From contig CM062813.1 of assembly GCA_031772625.1 (NCBI GenBank), positions 769,048,720 through 769,112,719 on the forward strand: DNA of 64,000 bases, given 5' to 3'. The notes beneath the pieces were generated by a model, which saw only the letters and a list, made by a program, of their open reading frames with translations, searched no databases and was not told where the DNA came from. Shown one piece after another: positions 25,465 through 36,803 of the stretch. A program made the translations under genes and the position numbers. Every line of letters begins with the position of its first letter. Within the stretch, counting starts at the first letter, position 1. Source of the DNA: Pinus tabuliformis (lineage: Eukaryota > Streptophyta > Pinopsida > Pinales > Pinaceae).

Positions 25465-26106
25465 TAGCCGCTATTATGTTGAATTTTGAATACAAGTTTA
25501 ACTTCATTTAGAAATTCCTTCCTTCCATGGATGTGAAGGACAGTTTTTTCACAACCATTTCTTTTCCATCCTCGGTAGTTCCTTAAATGATTTAAGCAAA
25601 AAAATTCTAATGAAACTTTTGTAGAGTAATTAAGCTTAATTTGCTTCCTGCAATACACTCGTTTTGAGGCTACTAATCTACATCCAACGCTCAGAAACCA
25701 TCTTGTATTATTGCTATAACTTAAGGTTCTGAACAGTGAAAACTAATGCAAACTTTCTTAGCCTTATATGTTACCTTGTATACAGGGCCAAAGCCTTCCT
25801 CTCCGAGCTTGTTGTCATCATGAAAGTTATTCGTGGCACCTTGTAATGTTTCCATCTTAAATACCATATGTCCATCAGGATCGGTTGCTGTGTTTTCCTC
25901 ATCTGTATCATGAAAATACAAAGTTACCTTTTCAACAAGCAAAAAATGCACCCAATAACTAGCCATACCCAAGAGTTGTTAATATAAATACCTTCATAGC
26001 CTTTTCCGAATGTGGCGGATTTCAGTCTCTTCCCAGTTGCAAACAAGCATGCCATGAATACCAGAGCCAAGCCCCCCACAACACCTAAAATTAAAATTGT
26101 GTGTGT
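25465..26106 (-). pseudogene. CRK gene, 3' part: transmembrane helix and kinase start
   Basis: Continuation of the CRK reading frame from 32523-33434 across the copia insertion. Reading minus: TILILGVVGGLALVFMACLF (membrane helix) and a basic GKRLKS stop-transfer segment; donor after GKGYEG at about 25990; exon 2 (about 25910-25774) with DEENTATDPDG, MVFKMETLQGATNNFHDDNK and LGEEGFGPVYK; exon 3 (about 25569-25470) with MVVKKLSFTSMEG, a one-base frameshift, then RKEFLNEVKLVFKIQH. The glycine loop has Glu where GxGxxG needs its second Gly, in both copies. Kinase similarity ends just after KIQH, so the catalytic core is absent. CRKs are membrane receptor kinases of stress and defence signalling (family knowledge). 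Confidence 0.85.
26102..26106. repeat. target-site duplication of the 26107 copia element, left copy
   Basis: TGTGT directly before the LTR; the same five bases follow the right LTR at 32523-32527. Confidence 0.9.
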
Positions 26107-27123
26107 TGTTGAAAATGTAATTTCACCTGCGCATTTATTCCTACCAAAACAGCTGCCGAAAACCACCAGACTTTATCGGACCGCTTTTCACAAAAAGTGG
26201 TTTTCCTCCAAACGCGCCCGATACAATTAGAACCTGCCACGAGTCAATTGTACTTTCAGCAAAACAACTTTCCATTGGGACGTAAAGTTCAGTAGAAAAG
26301 GCCCATCCGATATCGTTCCGAACCATCCGATCGCAAGGGAGGTTGTCCACCATCGATTAATGCCAAGCTGCGTACAGGCCTACAGTTAATAAAGATTGCG
26401 TGGAGTAAAACAAATTTTGGTTGACCGCCGTTCATCTCAGTAAAACAATTAATGCACTTTATTTGGGTTGGTAAAGTTTATTAATTTTAATGTTTTTATT
26501 TCTTACGGAGGTATGGGCATAGCAAATATGTATTTACGTGTTATGTTTTTTTTATGTATTGCATATGCATTGTACCTGTCATGTTTTTTTGTGGTGTTGA
26601 CCATTCTGTAATGAAACAGTGGAACGCACAGCAGTGCGAAGACGAAGACGAAGGTAGAAACCAGAACAGAGCACCGTGGATGTTTTGATGTCTTGTTTGG
26701 GAATGAAATGAAGTAGCAGAAGCAACGTGTGAGTAAGGAGAAAGGAACTGCTCGGCAGAGCCTGAATGTAAATTTTTTTTATTTTGAATATGAATGTAAA
26801 AGTGCAGCACCATATGTAAGAATCATTTTTATTTTACAGCAGTAAATGTAAACAAAAATTTACACACAGCTGTGTAAATTTTTTTTAAGGAGACAGAGTA
26901 ATTTTGTTGAAATGTTTTTGGTGAATCCCTCTGAGAGAAAGAGGATGAATTTTGTATCAGGCATTATATTTTAATGACTACAAAGATTTTGTGGGTGTAT
27001 GTAATACTCTGTTCTCATAAATCAGTTATAGCTTCCCTGTGCTAAGATCCTGGAGAGAAACAGAGGATTGTCTCTGTGTTTAGTTAATTTGTTTTTGGAA
27101 TTTTACTAGAAAAATTCCCAACA
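26107..27123 (+). repeat. 5' LTR of copia element
   Basis: 1017 bp, from TGTTGAAAATG to ATTCCCAACA. It contains a perfect 12-bp inverted repeat with a 6-base loop at 26854-26883 (arm AAAAATTTACAC), also present in the other copies of this LTR. Confidence 0.93.
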
Positions 27124-27124
27124 G

Positions 27125-27135
27125 TGGTATCAGAG
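27125..27135 (+). promoter_or_regulatory. primer-binding site (tRNA-iMet type)
   Basis: TGGTATCAGAG one base after the LTR end. Confidence 0.9.
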
Positions 27136-27332
27136 AAGATCCAGGCTCTTTGAAGGTGTCAAAGAAGCTGAAGGAAGGAGTTTTTTTGCTGCAACAACTT
27201 CTCCAGCAGAGTGAAGTCTCAGGCAAAAGAATCCAAGGTATTTCTCAAAGTTTTTTTGTGTCGCTGTTGAAGGCAGTCAGTGTTTTTTAAATACACAGTC
27301 AAATATTTGAAGCATAGCTGAGAGTGCAAGGA

Positions 27333-30300
27333 ATGGCCAGCACCAGCACTAGTATGGGTATTTTTAATACTCAGCTTCGACAGTTTAATGGGAAAAACTA
27401 TGACTATTGGGCAATAAACATGAGAGCCCTGTTTGCCTCACAAGATTTATGGGAATTAGTTGAGGATGGTTTTGAAGAACTAGCAGATGAAAATGAGTTT
27501 AATAGATTAAGTCAGGTAGAGAAGGATCTGTTGAAGAGCAATAGGAATAAGGATTCAAAAGCCCTTGTAGTTTTTGTATCAAGCAGTGGACCAGAGTGTG
27601 TTTCCAAGGATAGCAGCAACCAAGACATCCAAAGAACATGGCAAACTCTCAAGACAGCCTATCAAGGCATGGAGAAAGTGATGACAGCAAAACTACAATT
27701 GCTGAGGAAATATTTTGAGAATCTGTGCATGAAGGAGTCAAACAATATTGACTCATTCTTCACACATGTGATTGTTTTGGTCACACAAATAAGGACTCAT
27801 GGAGAACTTCTTGAAGAAATGAGGATTCTGGAGAAAATATTGAGGGTCCTACCCTCAAAGTTTGATGTGATTGTCACCACCATAGAAGAGACAGAGGATC
27901 TCTCAAACTTTTCAGTTGATGAACTTCATGCATCACTGATAACACATGAGCAGAGGTTGAGTAGAAATGTAAACTCATCTCTAGAGCAAGCCTTCAAGAC
28001 CCAGATGTCCTTTGGAAGAGGAAGAGGTCAAGGCAGAGGAAACAAGAGAGGAAGAGGCAGAAGCCAAAACAGAGGTGGAAGGAACAATCCAACAAATCCT
28101 CAAGGAAGAGGCAGCAATCCAAATCAGAACCAAGGCCAAGGCAGCAGTCAACAAAGTGGACAACATCATGCTCAAGTACAAAGGTATGAAAAATCCAATG
28201 TCCAATGTTATTACTATAAAAAATATGGGCATTATGCCAATGAATGTAGGGAGAAACAACATGATATGACTAATAGATCTAGTGCAAACATCACTAGAGA
28301 AAATATCAGCCAAGATAATGTCCTTTTAGATTGTAACATGGTTGAAACAAACAGTGATGATATATGGTTTCTAGACTCCAGTTGCAGTAACCATATGACA
28401 GGAAACATAGCCCTGTTTTCTGCTTTAGATCAAAGTGTGAAGTCACAAGTCACACTTGGGACTGATAGTAAAATTTCTGTTATGGGAAAAGGAGAAGTAA
28501 AAATATTTACAAAGAAAGGAGAAAGGAAAACCATAGCAGATGTCTATTATGTTCCTGGAATGAGATGTAACCTCTTAAGTATTGGACAACTTGTTCAAAA
28601 GGGTTACAATGTTTTCTTTGAGAATGATGTATGCACCATCATGGATAGAGCACCCAGCAAACGATGCATTGCTGAAGTGAAGATGACAAGGAATAGGATG
28701 TTCCCTCTCAAAATAAGGGCAGATTTGAAAAACAAGGAAGTAATTGCAACAGTTACCCAAGAGGCTTTCCAAAGCGTACCAAAGGATGAAAACTGGTTTT
28801 GGCACTTGAGATTTGGACATCTCAACTTTGGAGGTCTTAACTTGTTGAGTAGGAAAGGAATGGTAAGAGGATTACCATTGATAGAGAAACTGGATAGCCT
28901 TTGTGAAGGTTGTATCTTGGGGAAACAACACAGAAAACGTTTTCCATCAGGGAAAAGCATAAGGGCAAAAGTACCCTTAGAGATTGTCCACTCAGACTTA
29001 TGTGGACCGATGCAAACTCCATCACTAGCAAACAGCGAATGTTTCCTAACATTCATTGATGATTTCACTAGAAAGACTTGGGCTTACTTTCTAAAGAACA
29101 AAAGTGAACTGTTTGAAAAATTTCGAAATTTCAAAGCACTTGTGGAAAACCAAAGCGGGCTGCATATCAAAATTTTGAGAACTGATAGAGGAGGTGAGTA
29201 TATCTCCAAGGAATTCCTACGGTTTTGTAGAGAAAATGGAATTCATAAGCAATTTATAGCTAGGTACACCCCGCAGCAAAATGGAGTTGCTGAAAGGAAG
29301 AACAGGACCATCATGGACATGGTGAGGAGCATGTTGAAGGCAAAGCATTTGCCAAATGATTATTGGGCTGAAGTTGTACACTGTGCAGTATATATTTTCT
29401 ATAGGTGTCATACAAAAGCAGTGATGAATAAAGTTCCGGAAGAAACATGGAGTGAGAGAAAGCAAGGAGTCACCCACATGAAAGTTTTCGGTTGTGTGGC
29501 TTATGCACACATTCCAGATTAGCTAAGGAGGAAGTTGGACAACAAAGGGGAGAAATGTATTTTCATAGGATACAGTGAGGAATCCAAAACTTACAGGTTG
29601 TATATCCCATCTACCAAGAAGTTTTTTGTGAGCAGAGATGTTCAGTTCATTGAGGAGGAAGCTTGGGATGGAAGCATAGAGAAAACAGTGAATGTTAAAA
29701 ACTGTTTGTCTCATGATGAAGATGATGAGGAGATGGCTGAAATACATCCCCAAACAGCAGCGCCAACACAAGGACAGCAAGAGACACCCTTGAGGAGAAA
29801 TGAAATTTCTTCTCCAAGCACACCACAAGGAGGAAATTCAAGTGCTTCTTCAAGTACTTGCACACCAAATGAAAGAGGTAAGAAATTCAGAAACTTAAGT
29901 GATATTTATGATGAAGGAATGAATTCCTTGTTTGCTTTGTATTGTCATGTTGATGACCCTATTCATTTCGAAGATGCAATTAAAGATAAGAAATGGATAG
30001 AAGCTATGGATGAGGAGATTAATGCCATAGAAAGAAACAAGACATGGGATTTGGTTGAACTACCAAAAGGTAAAGAAGTCATTGGAGTTAAATGGGTCTA
30101 CAAGACCAAGAGCAATGCTGAAGGCAAAATAGAAAGACACAAGGCAAGGCTGGTTGTCAAGGGATACAAGCAGCAGTATGGGAGAGACTATGAGGAAACT
30201 TTTGCATCGGTTGCAAGAATGGAAACCGTGAGAGCAGTGATGTCCATAGTAGCACAAAACAAGTGGAAAGTTTACCAAATGGACATGAAGTCAGCATTCC

Positions 30301-31508
30301 TGAATGGAGTGTTAATGGAAGAGGTTTACATTGAGCAACCTTTAGGCTATGAGAAAAAAGGCCAAGAGCACAAAGTGTGCAGATTGAAGAAAGCTCTTTA
30401 TGGGCTGAAGCAAGCGCCAAGAGCATGGTACAGTAGAATAGATTCCTATCTATTGGAAAAAGGATTTGAGAAGTGTGAGGGAGAACCCACCCTCTACATG
30501 AAAGAAAAGGATGGTAAAATCCTAATTGTTGTGTTATATGTTGATGATGTGATTTTTACAGGTAATGATGACTACCTCATTAAAAATTTCAAATCAGGCA
30601 TGAAAGAAGAATTTGAGATGACTAACATGGGTTTGCTAAGATACTTCTTAGGAATAGAAGTAGATCAAAATGAAAATGGGATTTTTATCTCACAGGCAAA
30701 ATATCTAAATGAAGTATTGGAAAGATTTAATATGCAGGACAGCAAGGCAGCAATCACTCCCATAGTGATGGGATTAGAACTCAGTAAAGAGGACAGCAGC
30801 AAGGATTTTGATCCTAGTTTGTACAAGAGCATAGTTTCCAGCCTCATGTATTTGACTGCAACTAGGCCGGATATAATGTTTGTTGTTAGTTTAATTTCCA
30901 GATTCATGGAGAGGCCAAAAGAAGCACATTGGCAGGCAGCAAAAAGAATTCTGAGGTATGTCAAAGGTACTAAAATTTTTGGTATTTTATATACTGTCTC
31001 AGAATGTTCAGATTTAATTGGATACACTGATAGCGATTGGGCTGGAAGTGTAGATGATCGAAAAAGCACATCCGGTTATGTTTTTTACATGGGTTCAGGA
31101 GTCATTTCATGGGCTTCTAAGAAACAGCCTATTATAGCGTTGTCTACAGCAGAGGCAGAATATGTGGCAGCTACAGTAGCAGCATGTCAAGCAGTTTGGA
31201 TGAGAAAAATGTTAAGGAGCTTAGGCCAAGAGCAGGCAAAAGGAACAGTAATTTTTTGTGACAATAGCTTAGCTATTGCATTATCCAAGAACTCGGTGTT
31301 TCATAAGAGAATGAAACACATTGACACAAGGTTTCATTACATCAGGGAATTGGTGAACAATGGAGAAATTGTTTTAGAACATTGCAGGACTCAGGAACAG
31401 GTTGCAGACATTTTGACAAAGCCATTGGACCAGAAAAGCTTTGAATTTTTGAGGAAATGTTTGGGTATGACTGATAACCCAGCAGTTGAAATTAAAGGGG
31501 AGTGTTGA
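27333..31508 (+). pseudogene. copia polyprotein with a single in-frame stop
   Basis: About 1390 codons in one frame from ATG 27333 (MASTSTSMG) to TGA at 31508, interrupted only by TAG at 29520-29522; the sister element has Gln there (CAG to TAG). Order: gag (FNGKNYDYW); RGRG-rich stretch; zinc knuckle in which the second Cys is Tyr ([14 protein letters not shown]); protease motif WFLDSSCSNHMTGN, with Ser where D-S/T-G needs Gly; integrase ([50 protein letters not shown]); reverse transcriptase (KARLVVKGYKQ, QMDMKSAFLNGVL, VLYVDDVIF); RNase H (YTDSDWAGSVDDRKSTSGY, ALSTAEAEYVA, CDNSLAIALSKN, ADILTKPL). The nonsense codon plus protease and knuckle changes make it inactive, though it decayed little. 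A Tork-like copia lineage is likely. Confidence 0.9.
31494..31502 (+). promoter_or_regulatory. polypurine tract
   Basis: AAAGGGGAG immediately before the right LTR, the expected plus-strand priming site. Confidence 0.9.
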
Positions 31509-32522
31509 AAATGTAATTTCACCTGCGCATTTATTCCTACCAAAACAGCTGCCAAAAACCACCAGACCTTATCGGACCGCTTTTCACGAAAAGTGGTATT
31601 CCTTCAATCGAGCCCGATGCAATTAGAACCTGCCACGCGTCAATTGTACTTTCATCAAAACAACTTTCCATCGGGACGTAAAGTTCGGTAGAAAAGGCCC
31701 ATCCGATATCGTTCCGAACCATCCGATCGCAAGGGAGGTTGTCCACCGTCGATTAATGCCAAGCTGCGTACAGGCCTGCAGTTAATAAAGATTGCGTGGA
31801 GTAAAACTAATTTTGGTTGACCGACCATCTCAGTAAGACAATTAATGCACTTTATTTGGGTTGGTAAAGTTTTAAATTAATTTTAATGTTTTTATTTCTT
31901 ACGGAAGTATGGGCATAATAAATATGTATTTACGTGTTATGTTTTTTTATGTATTGCATATGCATTGTATGTGTCATATTTTTTTGTGGTGTTGACCATT
32001 CTGTAATGAAACGGTGGAACGCACAACAGTGCGAAGACGAAGACAAAGGTAGAAACCAGAACAGAGCACCGTGGATGTTTTGATGTCTTGTTTGGGAATG
32101 AAATGAAGTAGCAGAAGCAGCGTGTGAGTAAGGAGAAAGGAAATGCTCGGCAGAGCCTGAATGTAATTTTTTTTTTTTTTTTTTTTGAATATGAATGTAA
32201 AAGTGCAGCACCATATGTAAGAATCCTTTTTATTTTACAGCAGTAAATGTAAACAAAAATTTACACACAGCTGTGTAAATTTTTTTTAAGGAGAGAGTAA
32301 TTTTGTTGAAATGTTTTTGGTGAATCCCTCTGAGCGAAATAGGCTGAATTTTGTATTAGGCATTATATTTTAATGAATACAAAGCTTTTGTGGGTGTATG
32401 TAATACTCTGTTCTCAGAAATCAGTTATAGCTTCCCTGTGCTAAGATCCTGGAGAGAAACAGAGGATTGTCTCTGTGTTCAGTTAATTTGTTTTTGGAAT
32501 TTTACCTGAAAATTTGCCAACA
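31503..32522 (+). repeat. 3' LTR of copia element
   Basis: 1020 bp, TGTTGAAAATG to TTTGCCAACA, followed by the TGTGT target-site duplication. Confidence 0.93.
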
Positions 32523-32527
32523 TGTGT
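32523..32527. repeat. target-site duplication of the 26107 copia element, right copy
   Basis: TGTGT, identical to 26102-26106. Confidence 0.9.
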
Positions 32528-33434
32528 GCCTTTGTGTGAAGACTTGACGTCATGTGCTTTATTAGCTACCCCTTGCGTGTTGTTCAGTGCAAACGTGTCT
32601 GAATTAAAAAAAACGATATATTGCATAACGGAGTATGCAGCTTTGATTCCAATATTGAATTCCTGCAGCCGTGTCTGAAGTGAACATTTTACTGATTGAG
32701 TATCACAGGCACCTTCTGCAATCACGAGTAGAGAGATCCCTGGTGCACTGGACCAGACCGTAAATCGTTTGGGACGCCGAATCCGGAGATGTAGACAAAG
32801 CAGATCGTTTCGTTTCGCTTGCTGCTTCAGTTGACAATTTCTCTAACAGATTCTGTGCAGTACCTTCGAAGTCAGGTGGGACAAAGACAACCGTGTTCCC
32901 GCTGAAGGTCTCAGCGTAATTACACCCCAAATTAGTATCCAGTTGTCCGATGAAATTATAGTTTCCATAGCGTAAGAAGCACTGAAAAGGCCAGATACTA
33001 CCACCAACGGCATTCCCACAAATTTGTCGAATATTAGTGGTTGCAAATTGCCAACAACTGAAGCACTGGTCGACTGTCATGTCTTCTCTGCATTGGAGGA
33101 GGCCATATATTCTGTTATGGCTTTGGCCATACACAGATATATTAAACCCAGTTTTGTTGGCCCCTTCAGCAACACGATCAAATACAATGTTCAGGTTTTT
33201 CTCAAACGTACTACCTCCTGTATAGTTACTGCCATCACATTTAGTTTTCGGTTCACTTGTCGCTGCGTTGCAAATGTGTCCATTAAAGGTAATGTTGATG
33301 AAGGTCGAAACAAGAATGATGGAGTAGAAAAGCGTAATATTTTGGCCGATCAAGAGAGAGCATGCAGAATCCCTTCCATGAAACTTCATATTTGTTACAA
33401 CTACGATCGCCATCGGGCACTGGAGAACCTGCAC
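32523..33434 (-). pseudogene. CRK gene, 5' part: signal peptide and two DUF26 domains
   Basis: Cysteine-rich receptor-like kinase extracellular region. The likely start is the Met at about 33389 (MKFHGRDSACSLL), giving a hydrophobic signal peptide. The first DUF26 (Gnk2-like) domain is complete: C-X8-C-X2-C in CREDMTVDQCFSC, then ICGNAVGGSIWPFQCFLRY. The second begins at VPPDFEGTAQNLLEKLSTEA and reaches CTRDLSTRDCRRC, then loses frame at about 32690; SKMFTSDTAAG and NQSCILRYAIYRFF follow in a second frame, and after an A-homopolymer (about 32606-32613) FFNSDTFALNNTQ runs in a third, up to the copia insertion. Two frameshifts plus the insertion make this a pseudogene. Known CRK genes have this exon layout; DUF26 domains are secreted or apoplastic modules. 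Confidence 0.88.
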
Positions 33435-33746
33435 GGATGTTCTCCACAGAGCATAACTAAAAAAAATTATTCTGTTCTGCGCAGGCTATTAATTAATAAG
33501 AACAATACAACTAGACATCCCCTATCCACACACCTGCTCGGCAAACACATATCCACTCAATTTTAAAAATGATAGATAATGAATTACACTTACCAGTCTC
33601 ACCCTAAAAGATAAAACTGCTTTAGCTAAAATTATTTATTTGAGTTTATTTTGATAATACATCTAGTTTAATAATTTTGTTTAGTTGAAAAAGTTAAAAT
33701 GGTTTTGAGAGGAGTTGGGTTAGTGTGATTTTTTGGAGTTGAAAAA

Positions 33747-33952
33747 TTTGAGGTGAAATTTTGATCTGTGTTATTTAAACTGGTTTTTTTGACTATATAT
33801 ATGGATTCAGCGCTTTGAAAAACCTCAGGGCACTTTGATTGTGCAAAGTTTGAGGTGAAACCTTGATTTGTGTTATTTAAATTGGTTCTTTGACTATATA
33901 TATATGGATTCAACATCTTGAAAAACCCTTAGGGCACTTTGATTGTGCAGAG
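33747..33952. repeat. two-copy tandem repeat, 102-104 bp
   Basis: Copies 33747-33848 and 33849-33952 both run from 'tttgaggtgaaa' through 'tgactatatatat' and 'gggcactttgattgtgca'. Confidence 0.9.
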
Positions 33953-34960
33953 TTACCAATCAAGGTTGTGATTAGACTGGAAACACTTCCAAAAGGTTTT
34001 TGAAATATCTATCAGGAAAATATGACTCAATCTATCTGGAAGAGTTTTTCTTGATAATCAGGAATGGAAAAAGCCTTATTAAGTTAATTGCAATTTATAA
34101 TAATTAACTTCCAACTTTAAGTTTTGATTTTTGCCAATTTTGTTGTCATTTAATTTATATAATTTGGACTAATTTAATAATTTTACTTAAATTTTTATTA
34201 AATTTTTTGTAATAATAAAATAAAATTACAAAATCAACTTCAATAACTTTTTACTTCAATCCTCCCATTTGATAAATTTGTAATAAACAATAAACTTATT
34301 AAACTACCACTCTAAACAATTTAATAATCATTTTGGAGGACCATATTCCAATTACAAATTCAATGAATTTGTAATAAATCATAATCTTATTAAATTAATA
34401 GTCCAACAACACCGAGCTTTATCAAACAACTTCTTATCAATCTACTAGTCAAATCTTTAAGTGAACTTATTTCCAGAATCTAAAAAAAAATAGTAATTTA
34501 TTCCATTACCACTCCAACAATTTAATAATTAATAATTGATTAACTTATTTAATCAAACAAAATAATAATAATATAACCATATAAATTAAATATCTAGTTA
34601 AATTAAAAAAGGTTAATTAATTAATAAATCTTTTTAATTATAATAAAATTTGATAAAAATATTTATTAATAAAGGACTTAACTTATACACAGAATCTAAA
34701 TGCACAAGTTTAATCATCAACAGGCAAAGCCAACTACATAAAACAAGGCATCGGAAGAGGCAGGAATGATCTTCAGTAATGGCGGACAAACATTATGCTC
34801 CAAGTGTACATCACTAAATGCATATGTTGATTGGTAGCCTAGCAGCAGCGGTCATGCCATATCCCGACTTCAATATTATTCTTCACCAAACTTCACAATT
34901 TATGTAAACCTCTAACTTCAACGTCGTCCTTTCAAAGCCTATTTCGTCCTATTCATTTTG

Positions 34961-35020
34961 TAATCAGATTCCGGTGATTCCCATATTGACTGTGTGAAAG
35001 TACATTCATCACGTGGATGT
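34961..35020 (+). repeat. 60-bp segment shared with 54153-54212
   Basis: 55 of 60 bases match in the same orientation, including 'tattgactgtgtgaaagtac'. The flanks do not match obviously. Element family unknown. Confidence 0.75.
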
Positions 35021-35546
35021 CTGTAGACCGTATTGTGTTAATTTATCTCAAAAGAATATATGGTTATTTGTCACCATAAGAAATAAAGAATAGTTATTGT
35101 GCATTTGATTGTTTGAATCAGAAATGATTGTTTCAACTAGAAACATCTGTTGTTTAAATGAAAAAAAATAAAAACATAGTTATTATATTTTTTATTTTTT
35201 TGGGAAAATCAAAATATGCATATTTATGAATCAAATTAGTGACTATTTTTTTTTAACTAAAAATAAATTAATATAGTTATTATATATATATATATATTTG
35301 GAAAAATCAAAATATGGCAAATATAAAGAAAAATTTTTGCACAACAAGACTTCCCATTTCGTATGGTATGGCTTTAAGCCTGCCATCATGCATATTAGTG
35401 TTCAATCCACATTGTATCATATTATAACTTACAACATTGTATCAGATGGAAGGACTTTAACATAGAGCATAAACCGTGAATCTAAAAAAGTGCACGCTAA
35501 CTTACTGCAGGTGGGCGCATCCCGGAGGCTTTGATGTTTGCAACTG

Positions 35547-35700
35547 AAGGGTCTTTGTCACTGTCTGCAATAGAAGCTAGAGTATCCGAATGTTTAAACA
35601 AAACCCAACTGAAGCGTCTTTGCTAGTGTCTGCAACAGAAGCCAAAGTATCCCACTGTTTCAACAAAATCAAGCCAACGTATCCCAGTGTTTCCACAAAC
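35547..35700. repeat. short degenerate tandem repeats
   Basis: The words 'gtctttgtcactgtctgcaa/gtctttgctagtgtctgcaa' and 'aagtatcccactgtttcaac/acgtatcccagtgtttccac' recur with a period of roughly 60 bp, followed by a shorter copy. Confidence 0.65.
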
Positions 35701-35763
35701 GCAGATACTTGCGGTTGGAGGTAGGCGTGCCAAACTGTGGTTTGGGAAAGGCTCTGAATCACG

Positions 35764-35963
35764 TAGAAAAATTGAATGATATTCATGAAACGAATAGCTT
35801 AAGTAGAGGGTCTTTGATGTTGCTAGTACTGAGCCTGCTTTGTCGAACACCTTTGTCGTTGCTGGTACGGAGCCTGCGTTATCGAACCTATTTCTAGTCT
35901 CAAAAACAACAAAATGAATGGAAGAAAATACAACTGAAAATTTGTGCCAAATCCCGTGGAAGT
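35764..35963 (+). repeat. host tandem unit, copy 1 (target of the 35964 element)
   Basis: Host sequence from 'gtagaaaaattgaatgat' to 'cccgtggaagt' recurs after the element at about 45660-45858. The element split copy 1: its end, including 'gatcacattatttggct', lies at 45630-45660. Confidence 0.8.
35959..35963. repeat. target-site duplication, left copy
   Basis: GAAGT directly before the LTR; repeated at 45625-45629. Confidence 0.93.
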
Positions 35964-36268
35964 TGTTACACTAAAAAATGTCACCTTGACTACTTACAGT
36001 TAGTATGGCTCAAATCAACAGTCATGCTACCCTCTTAGGCAAGTCTCATGCCTCTGTTATCCATCTCAAACTCGAAGAAGAGAGAAAGTCTTGTAAAAAC
36101 TATGTTTATCTCTGGGGTCGCAGGTTCTCTCAAGCCTTACCTGCGGGGACGCTGACCATGTTCACAAAATCTGCGTCCATAGACGCTCTGTATGTTAAGG
36201 GACAGGTGCGTCCCTCTGTAAAAGGCAAAATGCGCGAGTTTTATCTTGAAAAAGTTACTTGTGGTTAC

Positions 36269-36286
36269 TTCTAGAACATTCTAGAG
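36269..36286 (+). promoter_or_regulatory. heat-shock element in the LTR
   Basis: TTCTAGAACATTCTAGAG reads as TTC-nn-GAA-nn-TTC-nn-GAg, three perfect 5-bp heat-shock units and a fourth with one mismatch. It lies about 145 bp upstream of the TATA box. Arrays of this form bind heat-shock transcription factors (established). Identical in the 3' LTR at 44876-44893. Confidence 0.75.
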
Positions 36287-36430
36287 GTCGGTTTGATGAA
36301 ATGGATGCGCCTCCAGTTGGTTCATGTATCTCTATTAAGGGGGAACTTATCCCATCAATAAGGGAGCTATCCCACCCAAAGAGGGGGATGATCCCATTGA
36401 TAGTGGACCTGAATAACCTCTTTACAGCAC

Positions 36431-36440
36431 TATAAATAAA
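36431..36440 (+). promoter_or_regulatory. TATA box of the 5' LTR
   Basis: TATAAATAAA in a GC-richer context (CAGCAC before, GGCATTG after) fits a strong plant TATA box. Transcription would start some 30 bases downstream, defining U3/R. Confidence 0.75.
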
Positions 36441-36803
36441 GGCATTGAGCCAAAAGGAGGGGAGGTTGGAGCTATACATTTTCTTTGGGTAAATGCTGCA
36501 GGATTTAGGTCTTCCATTAGAGCCTTTGTGAGGAGAGATTGTCTTCACTTGATTCTACTTGGGAGAGGGTGAGCTTTGTCAAAGTAGAGGAAAACCCTTG
36601 ATGGACCCTGGGAGGAACTTGCACAACACCAAGGCCAGGTTGTAAGAGTTTCTTTGTTTCGTTATTAATACAAACTGGTTTATTTTTCTCAATAGCTTGT
36701 GTTAATGAGTTATTTCATGTGTTCCTTGGTCTGCATGTTGAATATATGTTTTATTATATGAAATGCAAGTGCTTGGTAATTGTTTGATTGTTTGTGGTTG
36801 CAG

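Larger units (their letters stand above)
26107..32522 (+). mobile_element. full-length Ty1/copia retrotransposon inserted in the CRK gene
   Basis: 6416-bp element with LTRs of 1017 and 1020 bp, TG...CA ends, 5-bp target-site duplication TGTGT, a tRNA-iMet primer site, one polyprotein frame, and a polypurine tract before the right LTR. Removing the element and one TSD copy restores a continuous CRK reading frame from GTH into TILILGVV, so the insertion hit the codons at the start of the transmembrane helix. The element is antisense to the gene. The two LTRs differ by scattered substitutions and small indels, so it is older than the 35964 element. Confidence 0.95.
33435..35546. other. CRK upstream region and AT-rich intergenic DNA
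   Basis: The first few hundred bases would have held the CRK promoter. Beyond it are a 102-bp tandem duplication (33747-33952), long AT-rich stretches rich in 'aataataat' words, a 60-bp segment shared with 54153-54212, and no recognisable gene. Confidence 0.45.

Noticed and set aside
33024..33566. 180-codon plus-strand ORF
   Set aside because: Antisense shadow of the CRK extracellular exon.
36005..36274. 89-residue protein encoded in the LTR (also 44612-44881)
   Set aside because: It lies upstream of the TATA box in U3, and the second copy is only the duplicated LTR; no motif.
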